Below, one piece after another: positions 18,852 to 27,936 of a stretch of DNA of 64,000 nucleotides (within the stretch, counting starts at the first letter, position 1; the number at the start of each line of letters is the position of its first letter). This DNA is from Aromatoleum petrolei (GTDB taxonomy: Bacteria > Pseudomonadota > Gammaproteobacteria > Burkholderiales > Rhodocyclaceae). The notes under the pieces are model-generated. The model searched no databases and was not told the origin of the DNA. It saw only the letters and a program-made list of their open reading frames with translations. Location of the stretch: the NCBI RefSeq assembly GCF_017894385.1, contig NZ_CP059560.1, positions 2,294,001-2,358,000 of the forward strand, written 5' to 3'. Position numbers and translations under genes: made by a program.

Positions 18852-20360
18852 ATGCACGCCACGAACGAGAGCAACATGAACGGCCCGGCCGACGACCCCA
18901 TCGCCGGCCCGCGCAAGCACCGCTGGCTGTGGATCGCGCTCACGGTCCTGCTCGCCGCCGGCGCCGCGCTCGCCTATGTCGGCTGGTACCGCTTCCTGCG
19001 CGAGGAGCCCCAGCCCGCGTGGGTCACCGCGAGCCCCGAGATGCGCTGGAAATACGGCTCGATCGGCGCCGAGAACGACGCCGGCATCCCGTACTGGATT
19101 TTCTATGTCCTGCCGCGCATCTTCCCCGACAAGCTCCCCGGCGTGGGCGGCTACGCGTCGCTGGGCGTCGCGTGGGAGCAGGGCATGGAGCTGCCGATCG
19201 GTTTCACCAAGAAGACCATCGGCTTCCCGCGCGTCGCCAACACCTGCGCTGCGTGCCACACCGCGAGCTACCGCAGCCGCGAGGACGAGAACCCCACCTA
19301 CGTAGTCGCCGGCCCGGGCCACACGCTCAACCTCCAGGCCTTCTTCCGCTACCTCATCGACTGCGCGAAGGACCCACGCTTCACCCCCGACGTGCTGATG
19401 CGCGAGATCGAGCTCGTCACCGGACTCGACTGGCTCGACCGCCTCGCGTACCGCTTCCTGATCATCCCCATCACCAAGAAGCGCCTGCTCGAACGCGAGA
19501 CGCAGTTCGCGTGGATCTACCGCAAGGACTTCCCCAACTGGGGCCGCGGGCGCGACGACGCGATGAACCTCACCAAGTACTTCATGATCAAGGCGCCGAT
19601 GGACGACAGCTTCGGCCCGACCGACATGCCGGCGCTGTGGAACCTCGACAAGTACAAGCCGGAGAAGGGGCATTTCATGAACCTCGCCGGCGACAGCCAC
19701 GACGCGCGCTCGGTGATCATCGACTCCGCGCTGGGCGTGCTCGGCGCCGCGCCCAAGGACCGCCAGGCCTTCCTCGGCCACGTCGACTGGATGCACGCCT
19801 TCCTCGGCAAGCTGCCGGCGCCGAAGTACCCCTTCGCGCTCGACGCCGACCGCGCAGCCGCCGGCAAGGCGGTGTTCGAACAGCACTGCGCCGCCTGCCA
19901 CGCGTCCGACCGCACCGGCACGCGCCTGCCGCTCAGCGAGGTCGGCACCGACCGCGGGCGGGTCGACAGCTGGAACAAGGAGGCCGCGATCGAGGCCAAC
20001 CGCGTCGTGCGCGCGATGGGCATAGCCCGCAAGGGGCTCGTCGAGGAGACGCTGGACGGATACGTGATCCCCTTCCTCGACGGCATCTGGCTGCGCGCGC
20101 CCTACCTGCACAACGGCTCGGTGCCGACGCTGCGCGACCTGCTGGAACCGCCCGCTCGCCGCCCCGTCGAATTCCTGCGCGGCTACGACGTCTACGATCA
20201 GGCCCGGGGCGGCTTCCTCACCACCGGGCCACAGGCCGAGCGTGTCGGCACGCTGCACGACACCCGCCAGCGCGGCAACGGCAACGGCGGCCACCTGTAC
20301 GGCACGGAACTGCCCGACCCCGACAAGGCGGCATTGGTCGAATACCTGAAGACCCTTTGA
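18852..20360 (+). CDS. Membrane-anchored diheme c-type cytochrome, paralogue B (RoxA/CCP-like)
   Basis: A 502-residue protein with one N-terminal membrane span (about residues 24-46) and heme motifs CAACH at C132 and again at C346. The heme spacing is 214 residues, against 217 in paralogue A. It ends with LRAPYLHNGSVPTLRDLLEP, FLRGYDVYDQARGGF and GTELPDPDKAALVEYLKTL. The strong similarity to the preceding gene points to tandem duplication or to a heterodimer. GGAGG is upstream of the ATG, and it starts 16 nt after paralogue A. Confidence 0.8.
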   Translation: MHATNESNMNGPADDPIAGPRKHRWLWIALTVLLAAGAALAYVGWYRFLREEPQPAWVTASPEMRWKYGSIGAENDAGIPYWIFYVLPRIFPDKLPGVGGYASLGVAWEQGMELPIGFTKKTIGFPRVANTCAACHTASYRSREDENPTYVVAGPGHTLNLQAFFRYLIDCAKDPRFTPDVLMREIELVTGLDWLDRLAYRFLIIPITKKRLLERETQFAWIYRKDFPNWGRGRDDAMNLTKYFMIKAPMDDSFGPTDMPALWNLDKYKPEKGHFMNLAGDSHDARSVIIDSALGVLGAAPKDRQAFLGHVDWMHAFLGKLPAPKYPFALDADRAAAGKAVFEQHCAACHASDRTGTRLPLSEVGTDRGRVDSWNKEAAIEANRVVRAMGIARKGLVEETLDGYVIPFLDGIWLRAPYLHNGSVPTLRDLLEPPARRPVEFLRGYDVYDQARGGFLTTGPQAERVGTLHDTRQRGNGNGGHLYGTELPDPDKAALVEYLKTL

Positions 20361-20375
20361 TCGCGGCGACGCCCC

Positions 20376-21332
20376 ATGCCTTCTCCCCCACCCGGCACCG
20401 ACGGAACGATGCCCCCCGCATCCGAGACTCCCATGACAAGCGACCGCACATCCGCCGCACAACCCGACCCCACCGTCGAAACGATAGTCGTGCCCCGCGC
20501 CAGCGACCTCGGCGGCGGTTTCAAAGTCCTGCGCGTGCTGCCCTCGGCGCAGCGGCGCATGGTCGGCCCCTTCGTCTTCCTCGACCAGATGGGCCCCGTC
20601 CGGCTCGAGGCCGGCACCGGCCTCGACGTGCGCCCGCACCCGCACATCGGGCTGGCGACCGTGACCTACCTGTTCGACGGCGAGATCCTGCACCGCGACA
20701 GCCTCGGCAGCGTGCAGCCAATCCGCCCCGGCGAGCTTAACTGGATGACCGCCGGCCGCGGCATCGTCCATTCCGAGCGCACCCCGCCCGAACTGCGGCC
20801 GGCCGGGCCGAAGCTCTCCGGCCTGCAGGCCTGGGTCGGGCTGCCGGCGCGCGATGAGGAAATGGCGCCCGCGTTCGCGCACCACGGCGCCGAGGAATTG
20901 CCGGTCATCGCCGAACCCGGCATGCGTATCCGCGTGATCGCCGGCGAGATCTTCGGCGTACGTTCGCCGGCCGAGACGCGCTCGCCGCTCTTCTACGCCG
21001 ACGTCACGCTCGTCGCGCAGCAGCGCCTGCACATCCCGGCCTACTACGATGAGCGCGCGGCCTATGTCGTCGAGGGCGCCGTGCGCATCGACGGCCAGGC
21101 CTATCCGCCCGGGCAGCTGCTGGTCTTCGCCCGCGGCGCCGACGTCATGCTCGCCGCGCTCGGGCCGACGCGCCTGATGCTGCTCGGCGGCGAGCCGCTC
21201 GACGGCCCGCGCTTTGTGTGGTGGAACTTCGTCGCCAGCACGCGCGAGCGCATCGAAGAGGCGAAGGAGGACTGGCGCGCCGACCGCTTCGCACCGGTGC
21301 CCGGCGAAACCGAACGCATCCCGCTACCGTAA
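20376..21332 (+). CDS. Pirin family cupin protein
   Basis: A bicupin of the pirin family. Its metal ligands are visible as HPH (H88, H90) and HSE (H132, E134), numbered from the first ATG, in the blocks [20 protein letters not shown] and [12 protein letters not shown]. Bacterial pirins include quercetinases and regulators of central metabolism. Here the gene is the last member of the cytochrome operon, 15 nt after paralogue B. Three in-frame ATGs (20376, 20409, 20433) are possible, none with a strong ribosome site; the conserved part begins after the third. The C-terminal cupin keeps no obvious metal site. Confidence 0.88.
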   Translation: MPSPPPGTDGTMPPASETPMTSDRTSAAQPDPTVETIVVPRASDLGGGFKVLRVLPSAQRRMVGPFVFLDQMGPVRLEAGTGLDVRPHPHIGLATVTYLFDGEILHRDSLGSVQPIRPGELNWMTAGRGIVHSERTPPELRPAGPKLSGLQAWVGLPARDEEMAPAFAHHGAEELPVIAEPGMRIRVIAGEIFGVRSPAETRSPLFYADVTLVAQQRLHIPAYYDERAAYVVEGAVRIDGQAYPPGQLLVFARGADVMLAALGPTRLMLLGGEPLDGPRFVWWNFVASTRERIEEAKEDWRADRFAPVPGETERIPLP

Positions 21333-21401
21333 CGGGCGTTCCCGGAGTCCGGAGGAATGGGGCGGGCCGGGCCGGCCCGAGATGCCGGCAGTGTCGGCTC
21401 G

Positions 21402-22202
21402 TCAGGCGCCGCGGAAGCCCGGCTTGCGTTTTTCGAGGAAGGCGCTGATGCCCTCGACAAAGTCCTCGGTCGCACTGCAGCGCGCGAAGGCCTCGGCTTC
21501 GCTCTGCAGCTGGGTCTCGATCTTTGCGTCCGCCGACGCGGCCAGCAGGCGCTTGATTTCGCCGTAGGCGTGGCGGGCGCCGTTCTGCAGGCGGCCGACC
21601 AGCGCCGCGGTCTCGGCGTCCACGTCCGCTGCAGGCACGACTCGGTTCACCAGGCCGAGGCGCAGCGCCTCCGCCGCGTCGAAACGGTCGCCCAGCAGCA
21701 GCAGTTCCGCGGCCTTGCGCCGTCCGACGATGCGCGGCAGGAACCACGACATGCCGCCGTCGGCGGACAGGCCGATGGAGGAATAGGCGGTGGTGAACTT
21801 CGCACTGTCGGCGCACAGGGCGAGGTCGCAGCCGAGCATCAGCGAAAGGCCGAAGCCGGCGCAGGCGCCGCGGACCTTGGCGACGACCGGCTGCGGCAGG
21901 GACTGCAGGATTTCGACGGCCGGATTGATGTGTTTCTCGATGATCGCGCGGAAGGTCACCATGCGGGCCTGCGGGCCGAGATGGAACTGCGTCGCGAAAT
22001 CCTTGAGGTCGCCGCCGGCCATGAAATGTTCGCCCGCACCGGTGACCACGACGACATCGATGTCCTTCAGGTCGCGCAGCGCACGCATGGCATGCAGAAA
22101 GTCTTCCATCATCTCGATGGACAAGGCATTGAGCTGCGCCGGGCGGTTCAGCGTGAGGGTCGCGACGCGGTTTTCGACGTCGAGCAATACGGTGTTGGCC
22201 AT
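21402..22202 (-). CDS. Enoyl-CoA hydratase/isomerase family protein (PaaG-like)
   Basis: A 266-residue crotonase-fold protein. The oxyanion-hole blocks are present (FMAGGDLKDF and RGACAGFGLSLMLGCD). Both catalytic glutamates of classical enoyl-CoA hydratase are replaced, by S120 and Y140 in my alignment. An Asp is found in GLSADGG (D148), the arrangement known from PaaG-type enoyl-CoA isomerases. The LPRIVGRRKAAELLLLGDRFDAAEALRLGLVNRVV tail segment is also PaaG-like. It is therefore more likely an isomerase than a hydratase. It is the last gene of the beta-oxidation cluster. Confidence 0.9.
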   Translation of the reverse strand: MANTVLLDVENRVATLTLNRPAQLNALSIEMMEDFLHAMRALRDLKDIDVVVVTGAGEHFMAGGDLKDFATQFHLGPQARMVTFRAIIEKHINPAVEILQSLPQPVVAKVRGACAGFGLSLMLGCDLALCADSAKFTTAYSSIGLSADGGMSWFLPRIVGRRKAAELLLLGDRFDAAEALRLGLVNRVVPAADVDAETAALVGRLQNGARHAYGEIKRLLAASADAKIETQLQSEAEAFARCSATEDFVEGISAFLEKRKPGFRGA

Positions 22203-22349
22203 GAATTCCGATCCCCTGATTATGTCTGCCGCGTCACGGGCAGGGCGTCGCGGCGTTCGATCTTGGTCTTGTAGTATGCCGCGATCCTGCGTGGGTTGTA
22301 ATCCGGCCGGAGCGGGGTTTCCCGAAGGCTGCGGCCCTCCGAGGTCGCT

Positions 22350-23549
22350 TCAAACGCGCTCGAACACGCCCGCGGCCCCCATGCCGGTGCCGATGCACAT
22401 CGAGATCATGCCGTAGCGCAGGTTCGCATCGCGCTGCATCGCGCTCATCAGCGTCGCCGTGCGGATCGCGCCGGTCGCGCCGAGAGGATGACCCAGCGCG
22501 ATCGCGCCGCCGAGCGGATTGACCCGCGCCGGGTCGAGGCCGAGCTGACCGATGACCGCCAGCGCCTGCGCCGCGAAGGCCTCGTTGAGCTCGATCCAGT
22601 CCAACTCGCCCTGCGCGACCCCGCCCGCCTTCAAGGCGCGCGGAATCGCCTCTACCGGACCGATCCCCATGACCTGCGGCGGCACGCCGGCAACCGCATA
22701 GCTCACGAAGCGTGCGATCGGCGTCGCGCCGTAGCGCTTCAACGCCGCCTCGCTCATCAGCAGCACGGCCCCCGCACCATCCGACATCTGCGAGCTGTTG
22801 CCCGCCGTCACCGAGCCGCGTGCCGCGAACACCGGCTTCAGCTTGCCCAGCGTCTCCAGCGACGCATCCGCGCGCGGCCCCTCGTCCGTATCGACCACGC
22901 GTTCGACGACGCGCACCGCGCCGCCCTCGCCGGGCAGGTGCGCTCGCACCGTGTAGGGGCTGATCTCCTTGCGGAAGAGCCCCGCCGCGATCGCCGCGCA
23001 GGCGCGCTGGTTCGAGTGCAGCGCGAAGACGTCCTGGTCCTCGCGGCTCACCTTCCACTGCTGCGCGACCTTCTCGGCCGTGAGGCCCATGCCGAAGGCG
23101 ATGCCGAGGTTCTCCTGCTTCGCGAAGATCGCCGGATTGAGGCTCACCTTGTTGCCCATGATCTGCGGCATCGCGCTCATCGACTCGGTGCCGGCGGCGA
23201 TCATCACGTCCGCCTCGCCCAGCCGGATGCGTGCGGCGGCGTCCGCGACCGCCTGCAGCCCGGACGAGCAGAAGCGGTTGATCGTGATCCCCGGCACGGT
23301 GTCCGGCAGGCCCGCCAGCAGCAGGCCGATGCGCGCGACGTTCATGCCCTGCTCGGCTTCCGGCATCGCGCAGCCGACGATCACGTCGCCAATCTCCCGC
23401 GCGTCGAGCGCCGGCACCTTCGCGACCACCGCCGCCAGTACATGCGCCAGCATGTCGTCCGGGCGCACGCTGCGGAACAGGCCGTTCCTCTTGGCGACCG
23501 GCGTGCGAGTCGCGGCGACGATATAGGCTTCCTGAATCTGTCTGCTCAT
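22350..23549 (-). CDS. fadA: Acetyl-CoA C-acyltransferase (FadA-type thiolase)
   Basis: A 399-residue thiolase that cleaves 3-ketoacyl-CoA. The nucleophilic Cys lies in NRFCSSGLQ; the His in NEAFAAQ and GGAIALGHPLGATG and the second catalytic Cys in CIGTGMG are all present. It follows the FadN-type multienzyme by 13 nt on the same strand, the usual pairing of hydratase/dehydrogenase with thiolase. The cluster carries a second, FadI-type thiolase at 29.9-31.2 kb, so chain-length specialisation is likely. Confidence 0.94.
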   Translation of the reverse strand: MSRQIQEAYIVAATRTPVAKRNGLFRSVRPDDMLAHVLAAVVAKVPALDAREIGDVIVGCAMPEAEQGMNVARIGLLLAGLPDTVPGITINRFCSSGLQAVADAAARIRLGEADVMIAAGTESMSAMPQIMGNKVSLNPAIFAKQENLGIAFGMGLTAEKVAQQWKVSREDQDVFALHSNQRACAAIAAGLFRKEISPYTVRAHLPGEGGAVRVVERVVDTDEGPRADASLETLGKLKPVFAARGSVTAGNSSQMSDGAGAVLLMSEAALKRYGATPIARFVSYAVAGVPPQVMGIGPVEAIPRALKAGGVAQGELDWIELNEAFAAQALAVIGQLGLDPARVNPLGGAIALGHPLGATGAIRTATLMSAMQRDANLRYGMISMCIGTGMGAAGVFERV

Positions 23550-23562
23550 GTTCTCGTCCCCA

Positions 23563-25944
23563 TCAGTTCCTGAGCGGTTTGCCCGTTTCGAGCGTGTGCG
23601 CGATGCGCTGCTGTGTCTTTTCCTGCCGCAGCAGATCGACGAAGAGCGCGCGCTCGACGTCGAGGATCCAGTGCTCGGATACGCGCGAATTCGTCTCGAC
23701 CTCGCCGCCGCACAGCGCCGTGGCCGCCGCCTTCGCGACCTTGTAGTCGTAGCTCGAGATGAAGCCGCCTTCGGCCATGTTCACCAGCATCAGCTCGCAG
23801 GTGGCGATGCCGTTCCTGCCCGCGACCGTCACCGCACGCTGCACGAGCGGCGGCCGGTAGCCGGCGTCGGCGAGCGCCCGCGCGCGGCGGATGCCGACGT
23901 AGAGCAGTTCCTGCGGATGGAACACGACGTCGTCGGTGGGCTTGGCGAAGCCGAGCTGCACGGCCTCCAGCGCGCTCTTCGCGACGGTGGCCATCGCGAT
24001 CGTCTGGAAGCTGTTCTGGATGAAGGGGAAGACGTCGCCCCCCGCGGCCTTCTGCGCCGCGTAATGCGCCTGCAGCGCGAACTCCTTGCTGCCGCCGCCG
24101 GCCGGGATCAGGCCGACGCCCGCCTCGACGAGACCGACGTAGCTCTCCAGCGCCAGCACGCGGTGCGCCGAATGCATCGCGAACTCGCAGCCGCCGCCCA
24201 GCGCCAAGCCCTGGATCGCGGTGACGACCGGTACCTGGGCGTGCTTGAGCGTCATTGACGCACGCTGGAATTTCGCGACCGTGCGCTCCAGCATGTCGAA
24301 GTGCCCGGCCTTGCACGCCTCGACGACCTGGTACAGGTTCGCGCCGACCGCGAACGGCGCCGGATGCCACAGCACGACGCCGTCGAGGTCGGTCTCGGCA
24401 CGCGCGACCGCCTCCAGCAGGCCATCGAGCACCTCGTCGCCGATCGCGTGCTGCTTCGACTTGAAGGACAGGATGCCGATCTTCGTGTCCTGGTCGGGAC
24501 GCGTCCACAACCGGACCCCCTCGTTCTCCCACAGCGTCTCGCCACGCTCCGACGGCGCTTCGCCCAGCACCTGCTCGGGGTAGAGCTGGCGCTTGTAGAC
24601 GGGCAGCGCCGGACGCGGCTTGAGCGTGGCCGTCGCTGCCGAATACGAACCGCCCGCCTCATGCACGCCCTTGCGCTCGAACACCCAGGCCGGCAGCGGC
24701 ACCTTCGCCATCGCGCGGCCATGGTCGATGTCGAGCTGGATCGCCTTGGCGATCTCGCTCCAGTCGGCCCCCTGCCAGGTCTCGAACGGGCCCTGCGCCC
24801 AGCCGAAGCCCCAGCGCATCGCGAGATCGATGTCGCGCGCGTTGTCGGCGATGTCGCCCAGATGCACGGCGCAATAGTGGAACACGTCGCGGAAGATGGA
24901 CCACAGGAACTGCGCCTCGAGCAGCTCGCTCGCGGCCAGCAGCGAGAAGCGCTCGACCGGGTCCCTGGTCTTCAGCATGGTATCGACCGCCGGGATCACG
25001 TCGCCCGCGCTCGGGCGGTAGTCGCCGGTTTTCAGGTCCAGCACCTGGATCTGCTTGCCTTCCTTGCGGTAGATGCCCGCGCGCGTCTTCTGCCCGAGTG
25101 CGCCCTTGGCGATGAGCGCCTGCAGCCAGTCGGGCACTTGGAAGTGGGCATGCCACGGATCATCGGGCAGCGTCGCCTGCATCGTGCCGACGACGTGGGC
25201 GAGCGTGTCGAGGCCGACGACGTCCGCGGTGCGGTAAGTCGCGCTCTTGGGGCGCCCGATCAGCGGACCGGTGAGGCCGTCGACCTCGTCGAAGCCCAGC
25301 CCGAGGCGCGCCGTGTGGTGCATCACCGCGAGGATGGAGAACACGCCGACGCGGTTGGCGACGAAGTTGGGCGTGTCCTTCGCGCGCACGATGGATTTGC
25401 CGAGCCGCGTCGTGAGCCAGCTTTCGAGCTGGTCGAGCATCGCGCCTTCCGTGTCGCGCGTCGCGATCAGTTCGACCAGCGACATGTAGCGCGGCGGGTT
25501 GAAGAAATGGATGCCGCAGAAGCGCCCGCGCAGCGCGGCGGGCATGCCTTCGGCGAGGCGGTTGATCGACAGCCCCGAGGTGTTCGACGCGAACACCGCA
25601 TCGGCACGGATGAAGGGCGCGACCTTGGCGTACAGGTCCAGCTTCCACTCCATTTTCTCGGCGATCGCCTCGATGATCAGGTCACATTCGCGCAGCTTGT
25701 CGAGGTCGCTGCCGTAGTTCGCCGCGTCGATGAAGCCCGCCCGATCCTTCGCCGCCAGCGGCGCGGGATCGAGCTTCTTCAGGCCCGCAATGGCCTTGTC
25801 GACGATCGCGTTCGGCTTGCCGTCCTTCGCCGGCAGGTCGAACAGCAGCACCGGCACGTCGGCGTTCGCGCAGTGGGCGGCGATCTGCGCCCCCATCACG
25901 CCCGCACCGAGCACGGCGACCTTGCGGATGATGAAATTGCTCAT
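23563..25944 (-). CDS. fadN: 3-hydroxyacyl-CoA dehydrogenase/enoyl-CoA hydratase, FadN type
   Basis: A 793-residue bifunctional beta-oxidation enzyme with the dehydrogenase first. An NAD-binding LGAGVMGAQIAAHCANA loop opens the protein, followed by the FFNPPRYMSLVELI catalytic block. A crotonase-like domain occupies about residues 470-700 (GLALGGGCEFAMHSAHRVLA). This order is inverted relative to FadB/FadJ and matches FadN-type proteins. The ATG at 25944 has CGGAGA upstream; a few extra in-frame codons upstream are not needed. It is paired with the downstream thiolase and separated from fadL by a terminator. Confidence 0.92.
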   Translation of the reverse strand: MSNFIIRKVAVLGAGVMGAQIAAHCANADVPVLLFDLPAKDGKPNAIVDKAIAGLKKLDPAPLAAKDRAGFIDAANYGSDLDKLRECDLIIEAIAEKMEWKLDLYAKVAPFIRADAVFASNTSGLSINRLAEGMPAALRGRFCGIHFFNPPRYMSLVELIATRDTEGAMLDQLESWLTTRLGKSIVRAKDTPNFVANRVGVFSILAVMHHTARLGLGFDEVDGLTGPLIGRPKSATYRTADVVGLDTLAHVVGTMQATLPDDPWHAHFQVPDWLQALIAKGALGQKTRAGIYRKEGKQIQVLDLKTGDYRPSAGDVIPAVDTMLKTRDPVERFSLLAASELLEAQFLWSIFRDVFHYCAVHLGDIADNARDIDLAMRWGFGWAQGPFETWQGADWSEIAKAIQLDIDHGRAMAKVPLPAWVFERKGVHEAGGSYSAATATLKPRPALPVYKRQLYPEQVLGEAPSERGETLWENEGVRLWTRPDQDTKIGILSFKSKQHAIGDEVLDGLLEAVARAETDLDGVVLWHPAPFAVGANLYQVVEACKAGHFDMLERTVAKFQRASMTLKHAQVPVVTAIQGLALGGGCEFAMHSAHRVLALESYVGLVEAGVGLIPAGGGSKEFALQAHYAAQKAAGGDVFPFIQNSFQTIAMATVAKSALEAVQLGFAKPTDDVVFHPQELLYVGIRRARALADAGYRPPLVQRAVTVAGRNGIATCELMLVNMAEGGFISSYDYKVAKAAATALCGGEVETNSRVSEHWILDVERALFVDLLRQEKTQQRIAHTLETGKPLRN

Positions 25945-26046
25945 GCCAACTCTCCGGTCAATGCACATGACATACCATCGGCGCGGCCGCGGCCGACGGC
26001 GAACGCTGCTTTCTTCTTTTTAGCGGATGGATGCGGCGAATGCCGC

Positions 26047-26075
26047 GAAAAGGACGGCGGCCGGATGCGGCCGCC
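26047..26075 (-). terminator. Probable terminator after fadL
   Basis: A perfect 8-bp stem, GGCGGCCG/CGGCCGCC, with a GATG loop at 26056-26075 is followed on the minus strand by GTCCTTTTC. The T run is short, so termination may be partial, leaving fadN with some read-through. Confidence 0.6.
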
Positions 26076-26092
26076 ACCCCCGGATCACGATG

Positions 26093-27385
26093 TCAGAACG
26101 CCATCGAATACTGCGCGCCGAGGATCCACACGCTGGAGGTGTACTCGCCGGTCACGCGGCCACGGCCGTCGGCGAGCTGGTTGTTGTCGATCTTCGTCTT
26201 CGGCACGTAGAGGTAGGCCGCGCCGAGATCCAGCGTGTTGGTCTTGCTCACCTTCCACTGTCCCCCGAAGGTGAACCAGGTGCGGTCGTTGTCAGGCAGC
26301 GACACGAGGCGGCGCTCCTTGTCCTTCACCGGCGTCTGGTCGTAGGCGATACCGAACTTCAGCTTCCACGCGTCGTCGAGCCGGTAGTTCGCGCCCAGCG
26401 CGACGCGCCAGGTGTCCTTGAAGTCGGCCTTCAGCGTCTGTGCCGTGCTTCCCGCGAGCACGCCCGAATCGCGGACGATGGGCACGTCCTTGACGCTGCT
26501 CCAGCCGGTCCAGGACAGGTCGCCCAGCATCTCCCAGCGATCGTCGAGCTTCTGCGTGACGCTGAGTATCAGGGTGTCGGGCACTTCGACATCGACCTTT
26601 GCCTTCACGCTGCGCAACCGGGGGTCGATACCGCCGAACTGCGCGGCCGGCCCTTCGACCTTCAGGTCGCCATCGAGCTTGTGGTCGATCTTCGAGCGGT
26701 ATGACACCCCGACTTTCGTCGTCGGCGACAGCGTGAACAAGGCACCGACGTTCCAGCCCCATGCGTCGTTGTCGACTTCCAGCTTCGCGGTCGAGGACGC
26801 GAGGGGCACCGGGCCGAGGTTGGCCACAGCAAGGATGCGCTCGTACTCGGCTTCCATGCGCTGCCAGTTCACACCGGCGCCGAGCGAGACCTTGTCGTTA
26901 ACTCTCCACGCAATCGATGGATTGATGTTGACCGTCTTGATCTCGAACTTCAGCGCCTGTGCGCCGCCAACCCACGAATCGCCATAGTCGGTCACGAGGC
27001 CGAAAGGACCGCTGATGCCCAGGCCCAGATACACGTCCTTGTTCAAAGCCCACGACAGATAGGCATTCGGAATCGCGGCCCAGTCGCCCGCATCGTCGCC
27101 ATTGCCTGACAACGCGCCCCCCACCGAGCCCTTGTCCTTGAACTTGAAGCTCGGCCGCACCGCCGAGATCCCCACCGACACCTCACGCGCCTGCAGTTGG
27201 GTCATGCCCGCGGGGTTGAAGAAGATGGTGCTCGCGTTCTCGGCCACCGCGGCCGAGCCCGCGTAGGCGTTGCCGATACCGCTGGCGTTCTGCTCCAGCA
27301 ACTGGAAACCGGCGGCCGAAGCCGCGCCGGATCCGAGTGCGAGCAGGGCGACAGGCAGCAGTCGGGCAATCGTCGTTTGCTTCAT
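26093..27385 (-). CDS. fadL: FadL/TodX-type outer-membrane transporter
   Basis: A 430-residue outer-membrane beta-barrel that admits long-chain fatty acids or other hydrophobic substrates. It has a signal peptide ending GAASAA and the mature N-terminal plug segment GFQLLEQNASGIGNAYAGSAA. The FFNPAGMT motif and a C-terminal aromatic residue (SMAF) typical of BAM substrates are also present. GAGGAGATAAG precedes the ATG at 27385. It lies inside the beta-oxidation cluster, which supports fatty acids as the substrate, although TodX-like aromatic uptake cannot be excluded. Confidence 0.9.
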   Translation of the reverse strand: MKQTTIARLLPVALLALGSGAASAAGFQLLEQNASGIGNAYAGSAAVAENASTIFFNPAGMTQLQAREVSVGISAVRPSFKFKDKGSVGGALSGNGDDAGDWAAIPNAYLSWALNKDVYLGLGISGPFGLVTDYGDSWVGGAQALKFEIKTVNINPSIAWRVNDKVSLGAGVNWQRMEAEYERILAVANLGPVPLASSTAKLEVDNDAWGWNVGALFTLSPTTKVGVSYRSKIDHKLDGDLKVEGPAAQFGGIDPRLRSVKAKVDVEVPDTLILSVTQKLDDRWEMLGDLSWTGWSSVKDVPIVRDSGVLAGSTAQTLKADFKDTWRVALGANYRLDDAWKLKFGIAYDQTPVKDKERRLVSLPDNDRTWFTFGGQWKVSKTNTLDLGAAYLYVPKTKIDNNQLADGRGRVTGEYTSSVWILGAQYSMAF

Positions 27386-27512
27386 GGGTCTTATCTCCTC
27401 GTGATTTGTCTGTGCAACTTCGGCGCTGCATTCCGGACCCGCAGCGGGGTTTCGCCGGGTGCGCGCGCGTACCCTGGCGCCGCGGGGCCGCGCAAGATTC
27501 ATCGAATGAAGT

Positions 27513-27920
27513 TCAGGCAGGCGGGACTGGCCGCTTGCGCCCCTTGTCGTCGAGCGCAACATAGGTCAGCGTCGCCTCGGTCACCTTCACGACCACCGGA
27601 TTCTCGGGATCGCGCTCGGCATACACCTCGACGTCTACAGTGATCGAAGTGCGCCCGACGGACACCACTTCGGCATAAAAACTTACAAGGTCGCCGACCG
27701 ACACCGGCTGTTTGAAGACAAAGGAGTTCACCGCCACCGTTGCGGTACGGCAACGCGCGCGCCGGTGCGCGGGAATCGCGCCGGCGATGTCGACCATTGC
27801 CATGATCCAGCCGCCGAACACGTCGCCCGCGGGATTCACGTCCGCCGGCATCGGCATCACGCGCAAGGCCGGCTGCTTGTTCTCGGGTAGTTTCACCGGC
27901 TCGACTGCGGCATCGCTCAT
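27513..27920 (-). CDS. Acyl-CoA thioesterase (hot-dog fold, YciA-like)
   Basis: A 135-residue single hot-dog domain. NPAGDVFGGWIMAMVDIAGAI contains the catalytic Asp region, and VAVNSFVFKQPVSVGDLVSFYAEVVSVGRTS is the central sheet, as in YciA-type thioesterases. It would release CoA from acyl-CoA. The ATG at 27920 follows AGGGGA, 16 nt after the stop of the FadJ-type gene, so it is probably the last gene of the psrA-fadE transcript. Confidence 0.9.
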   Translation of the reverse strand: MSDAAVEPVKLPENKQPALRVMPMPADVNPAGDVFGGWIMAMVDIAGAIPAHRRARCRTATVAVNSFVFKQPVSVGDLVSFYAEVVSVGRTSITVDVEVYAERDPENPVVVKVTEATLTYVALDDKGRKRPVPPA

Positions 27921-27936
27921 AAGAATCCCCTCATGC

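Noticed and set aside
21369..21378. GGGCCGGCCC palindrome between pirin and the PaaG-like gene as a terminator
   Set aside because: It is a 10-bp self-complementary sequence with no loop and no T run; in such GC-rich DNA it is not evidence for termination.
25945..26046. PsrA-type operator upstream of fadN
   Set aside because: Searched for CAAAC-N2-4-GTTTG by eye and found none.
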